A DNA stretch of 64,000 bases from Marmoricola sp. Leaf446. Lineage in GTDB: Bacteria; Actinomycetota; Actinomycetes; Propionibacteriales; Nocardioidaceae. Shown here one piece after another: positions 10,502 through 21,040 of this stretch (positions are counted from its first letter, which is position 1; the number at the start of each line of letters is the position of its first letter). A program made the translations under genes and the position numbers. The stretch is from positions 531,300 through 595,299 of the forward strand of contig NZ_LMRF01000006.1 of NCBI RefSeq assembly GCF_001424755.1. The letters are read 5' to 3'. The notes below the pieces were generated by a model that saw only the letters and a program-made list of their open reading frames with translations, was not told where the DNA came from and did not search any database.

Positions 10502-10512
10502 GCCCGGACGCT
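10488..10512. terminator. Palindrome over the MarR stop codon, probable terminator
   Basis: AGCGTCCGGGCT and AGCCCGGACGCT are perfect 12-base arms around one G, with the MarR TGA in the centre. It can fold on either strand and separates MarR from the convergent ettA. Confidence 0.55.
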
Positions 10513-10534
10513 GCGCCCACGGGCGGCCGCCGGC

Positions 10535-12217
<1,683 letters not shown>

Positions 12218-12229
12218 GGTGGCCCCAGC

Positions 12230-13603
12230 CTAAGGGCTCCTGGGAGGACCGTCCCCGTCCCCTCCTCGCCGGAGGCCCGCCACCAGCGCGGCCAGCGCCC
12301 GGTCGAGCTCCTCGTCGGTGCAGCCACCCACCCCGAGCACGAGGCCGGTGTCGCCCGCCCGCCGGCAGTAGTCGGCGAGCATCGGGACCTCGAAGCCGGC
12401 CTCGCGGGCGGCGTCCCGGGCGGCCCGCGCCCGGTGCTCGGGCATCCGCCAGGCGACGTACATCCCGGCCGGCGGCGCGGTCAGCTCGGCGTACGGCGAC
12501 AGCGCCTCGACGACCCGGGGCAGCCGGTCGGCGTAGACGCGGCGCCCGGCGCGGACCACGCGGTCGACGTACCCGTCGCGCAGCAGGGACAGGAACGCCC
12601 GCTGCACCGGCCACGGCACCGCGTCGTGGGTGGCCGCGCGCAGCGCGACGACCCGCTCGTGGACCCCCGGCGGCGCCACCAGCCAGCCCAGCCGCAGGCT
12701 CGGCGACACCGACTTGGACGCGCTGCCGACGTAGGCGACGCGGTCGCGGTCCAGGGCCGCCATCGCCGGGACGGGCGCGACGTCCCAGCGGAACTCCGAG
12801 TCGTAGTCGTCCTCGACGACCAGGGTCCCCGCGGCCCGGGCCACCTCGAGCACGGCCAGCCGGGCGGGCGCCGGGAGCACGGTGCCGAGCGGGTGCTGGT
12901 GCGCCGGGGTGAGGTACGCCGCGGCGCAGCCCGCCAACGACCCCGGGGCCCGGCCCGGCTCCAGGTCGACCACCTCGCGCCCCACGGCCCCGGCCAGCGC
13001 CACCACCGCCCGGTAGCCCGGGTCCTCCACCGCGACGGCACCGGCCGGGAGGCTCAGCAGCAGGTGGCGCAGCGCGTCGGTGGTGCCGTTCGTGGTCATC
13101 ACCTCGTCGGGGTGGACCACCAGGCCGCGGGTCCGGGCCAGCCGCTCGGCGATCGCCTCGCGCAGCGCCAGCAGGCCGCGCGGGTCCTCGTAGCCGCGCG
13201 GCGGGTGGGCAGCCGAGACCTCGCGCCACGCCCGGCGCCAGCCCGACCGCTGCCGCGGGTCGACCCACGGCGTGCCCGTGTCCAGGCGGACCAGGCCACC
13301 CGCCGGCCGCGGGGTGCGCGGGCCGCGCTGCGGGGTCGGCGCCAGCCCGGTGGAGGCGACCACCGTGCCGGACCCGTGGCGAGCCGCCGCCCACCCCTCC
13401 GCGACCAGCTGGTCGTAGGCCTGCTGCACCACGGCCCGGGACACCCCGAGCTCGGCCGCGAGGGTGCGCGAGCCCGGCAGTCGGTCGTGCAGCGCCAGGG
13501 TCCCCTCGAGCACCAGCGCCCGCACCTGGGCCGCCACCTGCGCCGGCAGCGGGGCCGGGTCGGCGCGGTCCAGCGGGCGGAGCGGCAGGCTGGGGTGTGC
13601 CAC
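12230..13603 (-). CDS. MocR/PdxR-type regulator (GntR HTH fused to aminotransferase domain)
   Basis: A 457-residue protein from GTG 13603 (AGGAG 5 bases upstream). A GntR winged helix at about 15-80 (LPGSRTLAAELGVSRAVVQQAYDQL) is joined to a fold-type I aminotransferase domain with the PLP-Lys segment SASKSVSPSLRLGW. MocR proteins sense PLP or related ligands and often act on a divergent gene. Here the divergent gene encodes a flavin-binding PPOX-class protein, with a clear inverted repeat between them. Confidence 0.9.
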   Translation of the reverse strand: MAHPSLPLRPLDRADPAPLPAQVAAQVRALVLEGTLALHDRLPGSRTLAAELGVSRAVVQQAYDQLVAEGWAAARHGSGTVVASTGLAPTPQRGPRTPRPAGGLVRLDTGTPWVDPRQRSGWRRAWREVSAAHPPRGYEDPRGLLALREAIAERLARTRGLVVHPDEVMTTNGTTDALRHLLLSLPAGAVAVEDPGYRAVVALAGAVGREVVDLEPGRAPGSLAGCAAAYLTPAHQHPLGTVLPAPARLAVLEVARAAGTLVVEDDYDSEFRWDVAPVPAMAALDRDRVAYVGSASKSVSPSLRLGWLVAPPGVHERVVALRAATHDAVPWPVQRAFLSLLRDGYVDRVVRAGRRVYADRLPRVVEALSPYAELTAPPAGMYVAWRMPEHRARAARDAAREAGFEVPMLADYCRRAGDTGLVLGVGGCTDEELDRALAALVAGLRRGGDGDGPPRSP

Positions 13604-13637
13604 GGAGGCTCCTGACTGGACTGCTGGTCTGGGCCCC

Positions 13638-13663
13638 AAGTGGACCATGACACCGGTCCACTT
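13638..13663. promoter_or_regulatory. Inverted repeat between MocR and PPOX genes, likely MocR operator
   Basis: AAGTGGACC (13638-13646) and GGTCCACTT (13655-13663) are perfect 9-base arms with an 8-base spacer, centred between the two divergent starts. A further GGAC half-site lies near 13617. Confidence 0.7.
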
Positions 13664-13681
13664 CACCGCCAGGCTGGATCC

Positions 13682-14374
13682 ATGACCTCCCCCGCCCTGT
13701 CCTCGACCCCCGGCACCCGGATCACCCGGCTGCGCGAGCGCGGCCGCACCGACCGGGAGTCGCTGCACGCCCTGCTCGCGGACGGGCTGGTCGCCCACGT
13801 CGGCGTGGTCCGCGACGGCCGCCCGGTCGTGCTCCCCAGCGCGTACGCCGTGGACCCGGCCGGTCCCGACGAGGGCGGCACCCTCTACCTGCACGGCTCG
13901 GTCGGCGCCGGGTGGCTGGGCCGGATGGACGGCACCGAGGTGGCGGTGACGGTGACCGAGCTGGACGGCCTGGTGCTGGCCCGGTCGGCGTTCCACCACT
14001 CCATGAACTACCGCTCGGCCGTGGTCCTGGGCCGCGCCCGGCTGGTCACCGACGCGGACGAGCGCCACCGCGCCCTGGACGGCATCGTCGACCAGGTCGT
14101 CCCCGGCCGCGCCGCGACGCTGCGCCCGATGACCCGCAAGGAGCTCGCCGCCACCGTCGTGCTGGCCGTGCCGCTCGCGGAGGCCTCCGTCAAGGTCCGC
14201 GAGGGCGACGTGGGCGACGACGCCGAGGACGTGGCCGCCGGCGCCTGGGCCGGCACCCTCCCGCTGCGCCGGACCACCTCGGGCGTCGTCAGCAACCCCG
14301 ACTCCCACGACCGGGTGCCCGACGACGTGCGGCGCCGCGCCGAGGCGTGGGGAGCACCGACCACCGGCGCCTGA
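13682..14374 (+). CDS. PPOX-class FMN-binding protein (pyridoxamine 5'-phosphate oxidase family)
   Basis: A 230-residue split-barrel flavoprotein. The opening ITRLRERGRTDRESLHALL and the beta strands VAHVGVVRDGRPVVLPSAYAV and TLYLHGSVGAGWL match flavin-nucleotide-binding proteins of the PPOX superfamily. FMN binding is expected; the reaction is unknown. CAGGCT 6 bases before ATG 13682 suggests a near-leaderless promoter. It is divergent from the MocR gene and convergent with the SSB gene, with 2 bases between stops. Confidence 0.8.
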   Translation: MTSPALSSTPGTRITRLRERGRTDRESLHALLADGLVAHVGVVRDGRPVVLPSAYAVDPAGPDEGGTLYLHGSVGAGWLGRMDGTEVAVTVTELDGLVLARSAFHHSMNYRSAVVLGRARLVTDADERHRALDGIVDQVVPGRAATLRPMTRKELAATVVLAVPLAEASVKVREGDVGDDAEDVAAGAWAGTLPLRRTTSGVVSNPDSHDRVPDDVRRRAEAWGAPTTGA

Positions 14375-14376
14375 CC

Positions 14377-14817
14377 TCAGGCGGCCGGCCGGCCCTGCTC
14401 CCCCGCTGCCGGCTCGACCGGCGGCCCCACCGCCGGACCGGGCTCCGCCGCGGCCGGGTCACGGCGCGCGGGCCGGGTGAAGGTGGCCGTGCCCCGGTTG
14501 AGGTCGTGGCCCACCGAGGTGGCGTCCACCACCACCGTGGTCGAGGTGGAGCCGTCGTCGCGGGTCCAGGTGTCCACCCGGAGCCGGCCGTGCACCACGA
14601 CGGCGTCGCCGCGGCGTACGGACCCCGCGACGTGGCGCGCGAGCCCGCGCCAGCAGTTGACGGTGAACCACGACGTGGGCCCGTCGACCCACTCGCCCTG
14701 GCGCTGGTAGCGCGGGGTCGAGGCCAGGCGGAACGACGCCACCTGGCTCTCCCCCACCTCGCGCAGGTCGACGTCGCCGCCGACCCAGCCCGGCACGATC
14801 ACGGTGCTCTCGTTCAC
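14377..14817 (-). CDS. ssb: Single-stranded DNA-binding protein, paralogue without acidic tip
   Basis: A 146-residue OB-fold protein with the SSB pattern VASFRLASTPRY, WFTVNCWRGLARHVAGSVRRGDAVVVHGRL and VVVDATSVGHDL. The C-terminal tail is Ala/Pro rich and ends GEQGRPAA, without the DDDIPF-type acidic tip that recruits partner proteins, so it is probably the SsbB-type paralogue rather than the replicative SSB. GTG 14817 follows GGAGGAGAA. It is not obviously coupled to the GTPase genes upstream. Confidence 0.88.
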   Translation of the reverse strand: MNESTVIVPGWVGGDVDLREVGESQVASFRLASTPRYQRQGEWVDGPTSWFTVNCWRGLARHVAGSVRRGDAVVVHGRLRVDTWTRDDGSTSTTVVVDATSVGHDLNRGTATFTRPARRDPAAAEPGPAVGPPVEPAAGEQGRPAA

Positions 14818-14955
14818 GACTTCTCCTCCACGGTGCTCGGTCTCGACGGGCCGAGTCCAGCCGACGGCGGGCGCCCGCGCACCCCGGGCTGCCGGGGCTG
14901 TGGACGACGGCGGTGCCGGACCGCCCTGTGGAGGCGAGGTGGCGTCCTGCGGCGA

Positions 14956-16617
14956 CTAGCGGCGAGCGGTGCGCAGACCCTCGACCGCGCGCCGGTGCGC
15001 GGCCAGCTCGGCCTGCACCGGACCCACCACGAGGTCGTCGGCCACCTCCACCACGCCCACGCGCAGCCGCTTCTCGGCCCGGCGGGCACGGGAGCGGGCG
15101 GTCAGCCGGATCAGCAGCCGCGACAGCAGCGCCAGGCCGAGGCCGAGCACCACCCCGCCGAGGAGGAGCACCGTCGGGACCGGGAGCCCCTGGTAGTCGG
15201 GCGCCGCGAGGTCGGCCAGCTGCAGGTAGGCCACGAACGCCAGCGCCCCGAGCCAGAGCGCCCCGACGACCGCCGCGACCAGCAGCACCCACTGCAGCAG
15301 GCGCACGCCGCGGGTCCACGCGGGCAGCCCGTCCATCCCGAGGTCGGTGGTGCTCGCGACCCGGTCGAGCCGGTCGTCGAGCTCGTCGAACCGCGAGGTC
15401 GAGGCGCGTCGCACCGCGCGCGACCACTCCGGCGACAGGCCCTCGGCCACGCGGTCGCTGAGGCCGCGCACCGCGGACTCGACCCGGGCGTGCTGCACCT
15501 GGCCGGGACCGGGCAACGACGAGCGGGCGGCGACCACGAGGTCCTTGCCGCTCGTGCGGCGGTCGAGGTGCAGCCGTCGCAGCGGGTCCGGCCGGAAGCG
15601 CGACAGCCAGGCCGTGACCGGCCATCCCGTGGCCTGGCGCCCCCGGACCGTGGTGGCCCGCGCCACCGCGTCGACGACGACGGGCACGCCGGCGGCGTCG
15701 GCGAGCGCGTCGTGCAGGCCGCGGCGGTCCTTGTCGCGCAGCTCGCGCGGGTCGGCGTCCCCGGTGGCGGCGGCCAGGCCCTGGGCGGCGTCGGTGACGT
15801 CGCCGGCGAGCCGGGCGCGGGAGGCGGCCTTGTCGTGCACCCGGGTGGCGATCTCCGAGCGCAGCTCGGCGACGCCCTCGCCGGTGCGGGCCGAGGTGGC
15901 CAGCACGGGCACGTCCTCGAGGCCGTCGAGCGCGAGCAGGCGGCGTACGTCGCCCATGACCGCGTCGCGACGCTCGGCCGGGACCCGGTCGACGTGGTTG
16001 AGCACGACCAGCATCACGTCGCGGTGGGTCGCCATGGGCGCCAGGAAGCGCTGGTGCAGCGCCGCGTCGGCGTACTTCTGGGGGTCGAGCACGAAGACCA
16101 TGAGGTCGGTCATCGCGATCAGCCGCTCGACCTCGAGGTGGTGGGCGAGCTCGGTGGAGTCGTGGTCGGGCAGGTCGAGCAGCACCAGCCCCTCGAGCGC
16201 GGCGTGGTCGCCTCGCACCTCGCCGTCGAGCAGCGAGTCGCGCACCACCCGGTGGCGCGGCGGCACCTCGAGCCAGTCGAGCAGCTCGGTGGCGGGGTCC
16301 TCGCCCCAGGTGCACGAGGCGGCGTGCGACGTCGTGGGGCGGCGTACGCCGGTGGCGGCGATGTCGAGCCCCACCAGTGCGTTGTAGGTCGAGGACTTGC
16401 CCGAACCGGTCGCGCCGGCCAGCGCCACCACCGTGTGTCCCCCGGCCAGCCGCAGCCGCGTGCCCGCGCGGCGCACGACCGCGTCGGCCCGGTCGACCAC
16501 GGCGTCGTCGACCCGCCCGCGGGAGGCCTCGGCCGCCTCCTGGAGCCCGGCGACGCGCTCCTCGAGCCGGTCGCCGCGGCGCAGCAGCCGGCGCGCGCCC
16601 TCGACCACCCCGCTCAC
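14956..16617 (-). CDS. Dynamin-like membrane GTPase, second of a pair (DynB-like)
   Basis: A 553-residue protein. The P-loop is GATGSGKSS (about residues 68-76); the G3-like LLDLPDHDS and G4-like LNHVDRV segments follow. Two close membrane helices lie in the C-terminal third (VLLVAAVVGALWLGALAFVAYL and VLLLGGVVLGLGLALLSRLLI), the layout of bacterial dynamins. GTG 16617 overlaps the upstream GTPase stop by 4 bases (GTGA). Paired dynamins DynA/DynB stabilise the Z-ring in sporulating Streptomyces; a similar membrane or division role here is inference. Confidence 0.75.
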   Translation of the reverse strand: MSGVVEGARRLLRRGDRLEERVAGLQEAAEASRGRVDDAVVDRADAVVRRAGTRLRLAGGHTVVALAGATGSGKSSTYNALVGLDIAATGVRRPTTSHAASCTWGEDPATELLDWLEVPPRHRVVRDSLLDGEVRGDHAALEGLVLLDLPDHDSTELAHHLEVERLIAMTDLMVFVLDPQKYADAALHQRFLAPMATHRDVMLVVLNHVDRVPAERRDAVMGDVRRLLALDGLEDVPVLATSARTGEGVAELRSEIATRVHDKAASRARLAGDVTDAAQGLAAATGDADPRELRDKDRRGLHDALADAAGVPVVVDAVARATTVRGRQATGWPVTAWLSRFRPDPLRRLHLDRRTSGKDLVVAARSSLPGPGQVQHARVESAVRGLSDRVAEGLSPEWSRAVRRASTSRFDELDDRLDRVASTTDLGMDGLPAWTRGVRLLQWVLLVAAVVGALWLGALAFVAYLQLADLAAPDYQGLPVPTVLLLGGVVLGLGLALLSRLLIRLTARSRARRAEKRLRVGVVEVADDLVVGPVQAELAAHRRAVEGLRTARR

Positions 16618-18335
16618 GACGCCTCGCCCCCGCGCTCGGCGAAGCGGAGGTCGTCGACCCGACGGGCGAGCCCGCGCAGCTCCGCGGCCGCGTCGTCGCC
16701 GGTGTCGAGGCCCTCGAGGAGCTCGACGAAGCGGGCCCGCTCGTGGTCCATAAGCTCGCGCACCCGTCGCTCGAGGTCGGCGCGGGCGGCCTCGGCGAGG
16801 CGGCGCACGGCCTGGTCGCCGAAGACCGCCTCCAGCAGCTTCTGGCCCACCACCGCCGAGCCGCCGGCGATGCCGACCTCGGCCCCGAGCAGGCCGCCGG
16901 TGGAGGCGAACACCACGACCATCAGCGCGACCGTCAGGCCGTTGACGCCGAAGGCCAGGAACCGGGCGGTGCTGCGCTTCTCGGCGCCCTCGCTGCGGAC
17001 CAGCTCGAGCACGCCCTGCTGCCAGTCGCGCACCAGCCGCTCGGCCCGGTCGCGGCACTCCCGCGACGCGCGGGAGAGGTCGCGGCCCCCGGCCTCGAGC
17101 ACCTGGCGCCCGGCCGGGCTCCCCCGCCACGCCTCGTCGGCCCGCTCGGCGGCGGCCTCGGCGTGCTCGAGGAGCAGCGACTGCAGCCCGGTCTCGAGGG
17201 CGACGGTGACCCGCTCGGCCTGCTGCGGCTTGCCGCGCAGCACGTTGGTGACGCGGTCGCGGAGCCAGCTGATGCGCGACTCCAGCGCCCGCATCATCTC
17301 GCCGGTGCCGACGAAGTCCTGCCAGCGCGCGAGCACCTCGCCGCGCAGCAGGGTGCCGTCGGCCGTGGCCTCGTCGACCTCCCGCACCGCGTGGTCGTAC
17401 GCCGCGTCGACGTCGGTCGTCAACGAGGCCCGGGCCGCCGACTGCGCCTCGCACGCCTGGGCGACGGCGAAGCTGTCCTTGGCCACGGTGCGGATCGCGC
17501 CGTCGAGCGTCTGCCGGACGACCCGGTTGCGGGCCTCGGCGTCGGCGCCGAGCTCGGAGAGCCAGCCGCGGATCTCGTCGACCCCGGCCGACCCGGGCAG
17601 CAGCCCGGAGGCGTCCAGCGGCGCCTCCTCGACGGTGAACAGCGGGGAGTCGCGCAGACCGCGGGAGCTCAGCATCCGGGCGAGGTCGTGGGAGACCTCG
17701 ACGACGGCCTCGGGCGGCGTGCGGTCGAGCACGATGGCCACGGCGGCGCTGCGCTCGGCGGCGGTGCGCAGGAAGTCCCACGGCACCTGGTCGGCGTAGC
17801 GCGCCGCGGAGGTCACGAACAGCCACAGGTCGGCCGCGCCGAGCAGCTGCGTGGCCAGGGTGCGGTTGCGCTCCTCCACCGAGTCGATGTCGGGGGCGTC
17901 GAGCAGGGCGAGGCCCTGGGGGACGCTGGCCGCGGCGACGAGGCGGAGCGCACCGGGGTCGTCGGTGGCGCGGGCGGTGCGCTCGAGCTCGGGCAGCACC
18001 CGCTGGCGGTCGAACCAGCCGGCGTCGTCCGGGTGGTGCACCAGCACCGGGCTGCGCGTGGTCGGGCGGAGCACGCCCGGCTCGCTGATCACCTGGCCCA
18101 CGAGCGAGTTGACCAGGGTCGACTTGCCGGCCCCGGTCGAGCCGCCGACGACCGCGAGCAGCGGGGCGTCGATCTGGCGCAGCCGCGGCAGCACGTAGTC
18201 CTCGAGCTGCTCGGCCAGCTCGCGGCTGCGGGTGCGCTGGGCCGCGACGCCGGTCACCTCCAGCGGCAGCCGCACCTGCGAGAGCACCGTGCGGAGCCGG
18301 TCGAGGACCTCGAGCATCGTCGTCGCGTCGCTCAC
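16614..18335 (-). CDS. Dynamin-like membrane GTPase, first of a pair (DynA-like)
   Basis: A 573-residue protein with P-loop GGSTGAGKSTLVNSLVG (about residues 64-80), a G2-like threonine in RPTTRSP, G3 LLDAPDIDS and VLDRTPP near the G4 position. A helical stalk region follows and a hydrophobic hairpin (VNGLTVALMVVVFASTGGLLGA) near residue 480. The start GTG 18335 overlaps the prsW stop by 4 bases. The order prsW, GTPase, GTPase with two GTGA overlaps points to a tight operon and probably a hetero-oligomer. Confidence 0.75.
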   Translation of the reverse strand: MSDATTMLEVLDRLRTVLSQVRLPLEVTGVAAQRTRSRELAEQLEDYVLPRLRQIDAPLLAVVGGSTGAGKSTLVNSLVGQVISEPGVLRPTTRSPVLVHHPDDAGWFDRQRVLPELERTARATDDPGALRLVAAASVPQGLALLDAPDIDSVEERNRTLATQLLGAADLWLFVTSAARYADQVPWDFLRTAAERSAAVAIVLDRTPPEAVVEVSHDLARMLSSRGLRDSPLFTVEEAPLDASGLLPGSAGVDEIRGWLSELGADAEARNRVVRQTLDGAIRTVAKDSFAVAQACEAQSAARASLTTDVDAAYDHAVREVDEATADGTLLRGEVLARWQDFVGTGEMMRALESRISWLRDRVTNVLRGKPQQAERVTVALETGLQSLLLEHAEAAAERADEAWRGSPAGRQVLEAGGRDLSRASRECRDRAERLVRDWQQGVLELVRSEGAEKRSTARFLAFGVNGLTVALMVVVFASTGGLLGAEVGIAGGSAVVGQKLLEAVFGDQAVRRLAEAARADLERRVRELMDHERARFVELLEGLDTGDDAAAELRGLARRVDDLRFAERGGEAS

Positions 18336-19540
18336 CAGGGACCTCGCTGCCGGGACTGCTGGGTCTGCTGGGACTGGAACGGCTGCGCCTGCTGGGGCTG
18401 CTGGTGCACGACCGGCATCTGGCCGGGCGTGCTCGTGGAGGCCTGCGGCCAGAGCAGGCCGGGCCGCAGCGCTCGCATCGCCTCGACGTGGGACTGGCCG
18501 CGCACGGCGAAGTCGGACGGCGCCACGCCGCGCAGGTAGCGGTGGTGCAGGAACCCGAGCTCGACGGCCTCGGTCTGGTAGGCCACCATCACCCGCCGGC
18601 CCTGCTGCCCCCCGGCGCGCTCGGCGTGCCTGCGCGCGAAGCGTCGCGCCGAGATCCGGGCGAGCCACGGCACCTCGGCGGGGTCGAGGAACCCGCGCCG
18701 GGCGCAGTCGTCGAGGGCGCGGGTCAGCACCCCCCGCTCGCGCCGGCGCGACCAGATCGCGAACCCGCTCAGCAGCAGGAAGGCGGGGACCATGAGGAAC
18801 AGGTAGGTCGCGAACGCGTTGGCGCCGCCGTCGAGGACCAGCGAGCCGTTCCAGGCCCCGTGGGCCAGCACCGCCAGCACGTAGCCCGCCAGCGGGGCGA
18901 GCACGCGGACCGCCCAGCTGCGGCTGGTGACCGCGAGGCCGACGCCGATGCCGATGAAGGAGGTGAAGAAGGGGTGGGCGAACGGGCTGAAGATCCCGCG
19001 GACGACGAACAGCCCGGCCGCCCCGCCGAACCCGCCCGGCATGCCGTCCTCCCCGGCGTACGCCGAGGTCAGGTAGAGGATGTTCTCGGTGAAGGCGAAG
19101 CCGATGCCGACCATGCCGGCGTACACCAGGCCGTCCAGGACCCCGTCGAGCTCGTGGCGGCGGTAGAAGAGCAGCAGCAGGATGAACAGGCCCTTGGTCG
19201 CCTCCTCGGTGACCGGGGCGACCACGGCCGAGGACCAGCCCTCGCCGGTGCCGAGCACCGCGCTGTCGGCGAGCTGGAGCACCAGCGCCACCGAGGTCGC
19301 GACGAACGCGCCCCAGCCCAGCGCCAGCAGCAGCAGCGAGCGCGGCTCCGGCTCGTAGCGGTCCAGCCACATGTAGACCCCGATGAGCGGGGCCACGGGC
19401 AGCGCCGCGAGCACCAGGCCGACGGCCAGCGCCCCCGGGGTGCCGCTGAGGAAGAGCACCAGGCCCATCACCAGCGCCCCGACCAGCATCACGACCGAGA
19501 CGACGACGGTGAACGCGGCGGAGCTGCGGCGTCGTTGCAT
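18332..19540 (-). CDS. prsW: PrsW family intramembrane metalloprotease
   Basis: A 402-residue polytopic protein of the glutamic-type/metallo PrsW family (Abi superfamily). Signature residues are Glu112-Glu113 with Lys116 (EEATK), Glu152 (FAFTEN), His189 (HPFF) and His227 (HGAWN), all within predicted membrane helices. PrsW of Bacillus cleaves an anti-sigma factor; the substrate here is unknown. A Gln-rich cytoplasmic tail ends the protein. TACGCT 7 bases before the ATG indicates a leaderless transcript. It leads the GTPase operon. Confidence 0.9.
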   Translation of the reverse strand: MQRRRSSAAFTVVVSVVMLVGALVMGLVLFLSGTPGALAVGLVLAALPVAPLIGVYMWLDRYEPEPRSLLLLALGWGAFVATSVALVLQLADSAVLGTGEGWSSAVVAPVTEEATKGLFILLLLFYRRHELDGVLDGLVYAGMVGIGFAFTENILYLTSAYAGEDGMPGGFGGAAGLFVVRGIFSPFAHPFFTSFIGIGVGLAVTSRSWAVRVLAPLAGYVLAVLAHGAWNGSLVLDGGANAFATYLFLMVPAFLLLSGFAIWSRRRERGVLTRALDDCARRGFLDPAEVPWLARISARRFARRHAERAGGQQGRRVMVAYQTEAVELGFLHHRYLRGVAPSDFAVRGQSHVEAMRALRPGLLWPQASTSTPGQMPVVHQQPQQAQPFQSQQTQQSRQRGPW

Positions 19541-19547
19541 GGCCGAC

Positions 19548-19553
19548 AGCGTA
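19548..19553 (-). promoter_or_regulatory. -10 box of leaderless prsW
   Basis: On the minus strand TACGCT lies 7 bases before the prsW ATG (19540). Confidence 0.55.
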
Positions 19554-19578
19554 TCGGCGTGACGACCGGCGCCGGACG

Positions 19579-19584
19579 TAGCAT
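19579..19584 (+). promoter_or_regulatory. -10 box of leaderless aminopeptidase P gene
   Basis: TAGCAT lies 6 bases before GTG 19591. It is only 25 bases from the divergent prsW box. Confidence 0.55.
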
Positions 19585-19590
19585 GACGCG

Positions 19591-20997
19591 GTGAGCGAGC
19601 AGAGCGAGCAGCACGTCGAGAGCCACGACCCGCCCGTCCCGGACGCGTACGCCGCGTTCATGCGCACCGGCTGGGCCGACCGCGAGCAGGTCCTCGCCCC
19701 CCACCCGGTGGTGCCCTGGGCGGCCGCGCGGCGCGAGCGGCTGGCCGAGCAGTTCTCCGGGGAGCGCCTCGTGGTGCCGGCGGGCGGCTTCAAGGTGCGG
19801 GCCAACGACACCGACTACCGGTTCCGCGCCGAGACCGCGCACACCCACCTGAGCGGCAACCAGACCTCCGACGCGGTGCTGGTCGTGGAGTCCGGGGAGA
19901 GCGTGCTCTACGCCCGGCCGCGCAGCTCCCGCGAGACCGACGAGTTCTTCCGCGACCGGCAGTACGGCGAGCTGTGGGCCGGCAGCCGGCCCTCGCTGCG
20001 CGAGCTCTCGGACTCCCTGGGCATCGAGACCCGCCACGTCGACGAGCTGCCCGACCGCCTCACCGGCGCGGCCAAGACCCGCGTGCTGCGCGGGGTCGAC
20101 TCCCGCGTCGACGGGCTGGTGGCCGCCGACGAGGGCCGCGACCAGGAGCTCGCGCGGGTGCTCTCGGAGCTGCGGCTGGTCAAGGACGCCTGGGAGCTCG
20201 ACGAGCTGCAGGCCGCCTGCGACATCACCACGCTCGGGTTCGAGGACGCCGTGCGCGAGTGGGAGCGCGCCCTGGAGCTCGGCGAGCGCTGGATCGAGGG
20301 CACCTTCTTCCGGCGCGCCCGCGCGATGGGCAACGACCTCGGCTACGACTCGATCGTGGGCGGCGGCTCCCACGCCACCACGCTGCACTGGATCGAGAAC
20401 ACCGGGCAGCTGACCCCCGGCACGCTCGTGCTGCTCGACATGGGTGCCGAGGCCACCTCGCTGCACACCGCCGACGTGACCCGCACCCTCCCGGTCGACG
20501 GACGCTTCACCCCGCTGCAGCACGACCTCTACACGCTGGTGCTGCAGGCGCAGCAGGCCGGCTTCGAGGCGGTGCGGCCGGGCAACGCCTTCCGGGCCCC
20601 GCACGAGGCGGCGATGCGGGTGCTGGCCCACGGCCTGGCCGACCTCGACCTGCTGCCGGTCAGCCCGGAGGAGGCCCTCGCCCCCGACAGCCGGGTCTAC
20701 GCCCGGTGGACGCTGCACGGCACCAGCCACATGCTGGGGATGGACGTCCACGACTGCGCGGCGACCGACCCCGCGACGTACCCCGGGGGTCCGCTGGAGG
20801 AGGGCATGGTGCTGACCGTCGAGCCCGGGCTCTACTTCCAGGCCGACGACCTGCTGGTCCCGGCGGAGCTGCGCGGCATCGGCATCCGCATCGAGGACGA
20901 CCTGGTCGTCACCGCCGACGGCTACCGCAACCTCTCCGAGGCCCTGCCCCGCGAGCCCGACGCCGTCGAGGAGTGGATGGGCCGGCTGCGCGGCTGA
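19591..20997 (+). CDS. pepP: Xaa-Pro aminopeptidase (aminopeptidase P family, M24B)
   Basis: A 468-residue enzyme with an N-terminal aminopeptidase-P domain (about 20-150) and a C-terminal pita-bread fold. Metal ligands are in LLDMGAEATSLHTADVTRTLPV (two Asp), HGTSHMLGMDVHD (His) and the Glu of VEPGLYF and IGIRIEDDLVV. It removes N-terminal residues ahead of proline, in the cytoplasm. The start is GTG behind TAGCAT. Its stop lies in one arm of an inverted repeat shared with the convergent kinase gene. Confidence 0.93.
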   Translation: MSEQSEQHVESHDPPVPDAYAAFMRTGWADREQVLAPHPVVPWAAARRERLAEQFSGERLVVPAGGFKVRANDTDYRFRAETAHTHLSGNQTSDAVLVVESGESVLYARPRSSRETDEFFRDRQYGELWAGSRPSLRELSDSLGIETRHVDELPDRLTGAAKTRVLRGVDSRVDGLVAADEGRDQELARVLSELRLVKDAWELDELQAACDITTLGFEDAVREWERALELGERWIEGTFFRRARAMGNDLGYDSIVGGGSHATTLHWIENTGQLTPGTLVLLDMGAEATSLHTADVTRTLPVDGRFTPLQHDLYTLVLQAQQAGFEAVRPGNAFRAPHEAAMRVLAHGLADLDLLPVSPEEALAPDSRVYARWTLHGTSHMLGMDVHDCAATDPATYPGGPLEEGMVLTVEPGLYFQADDLLVPAELRGIGIRIEDDLVVTADGYRNLSEALPREPDAVEEWMGRLRG

Positions 20998-21040
20998 GCC
21001 GGCGGTCGCCGGGGTCCGCCGGGGTCGTCGGGCTCAGCCG
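20991..21040. terminator. Inverted repeat carrying both convergent stop codons
   Basis: CGGCTGAGCC (20991-21000) and GGCTCAGCCG (21031-21040) are perfect 10-base arms 30 bases apart; the first contains the pepP TGA and the second the kinase stop. A bidirectional terminator is likely although no T-tract follows. Confidence 0.4.
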
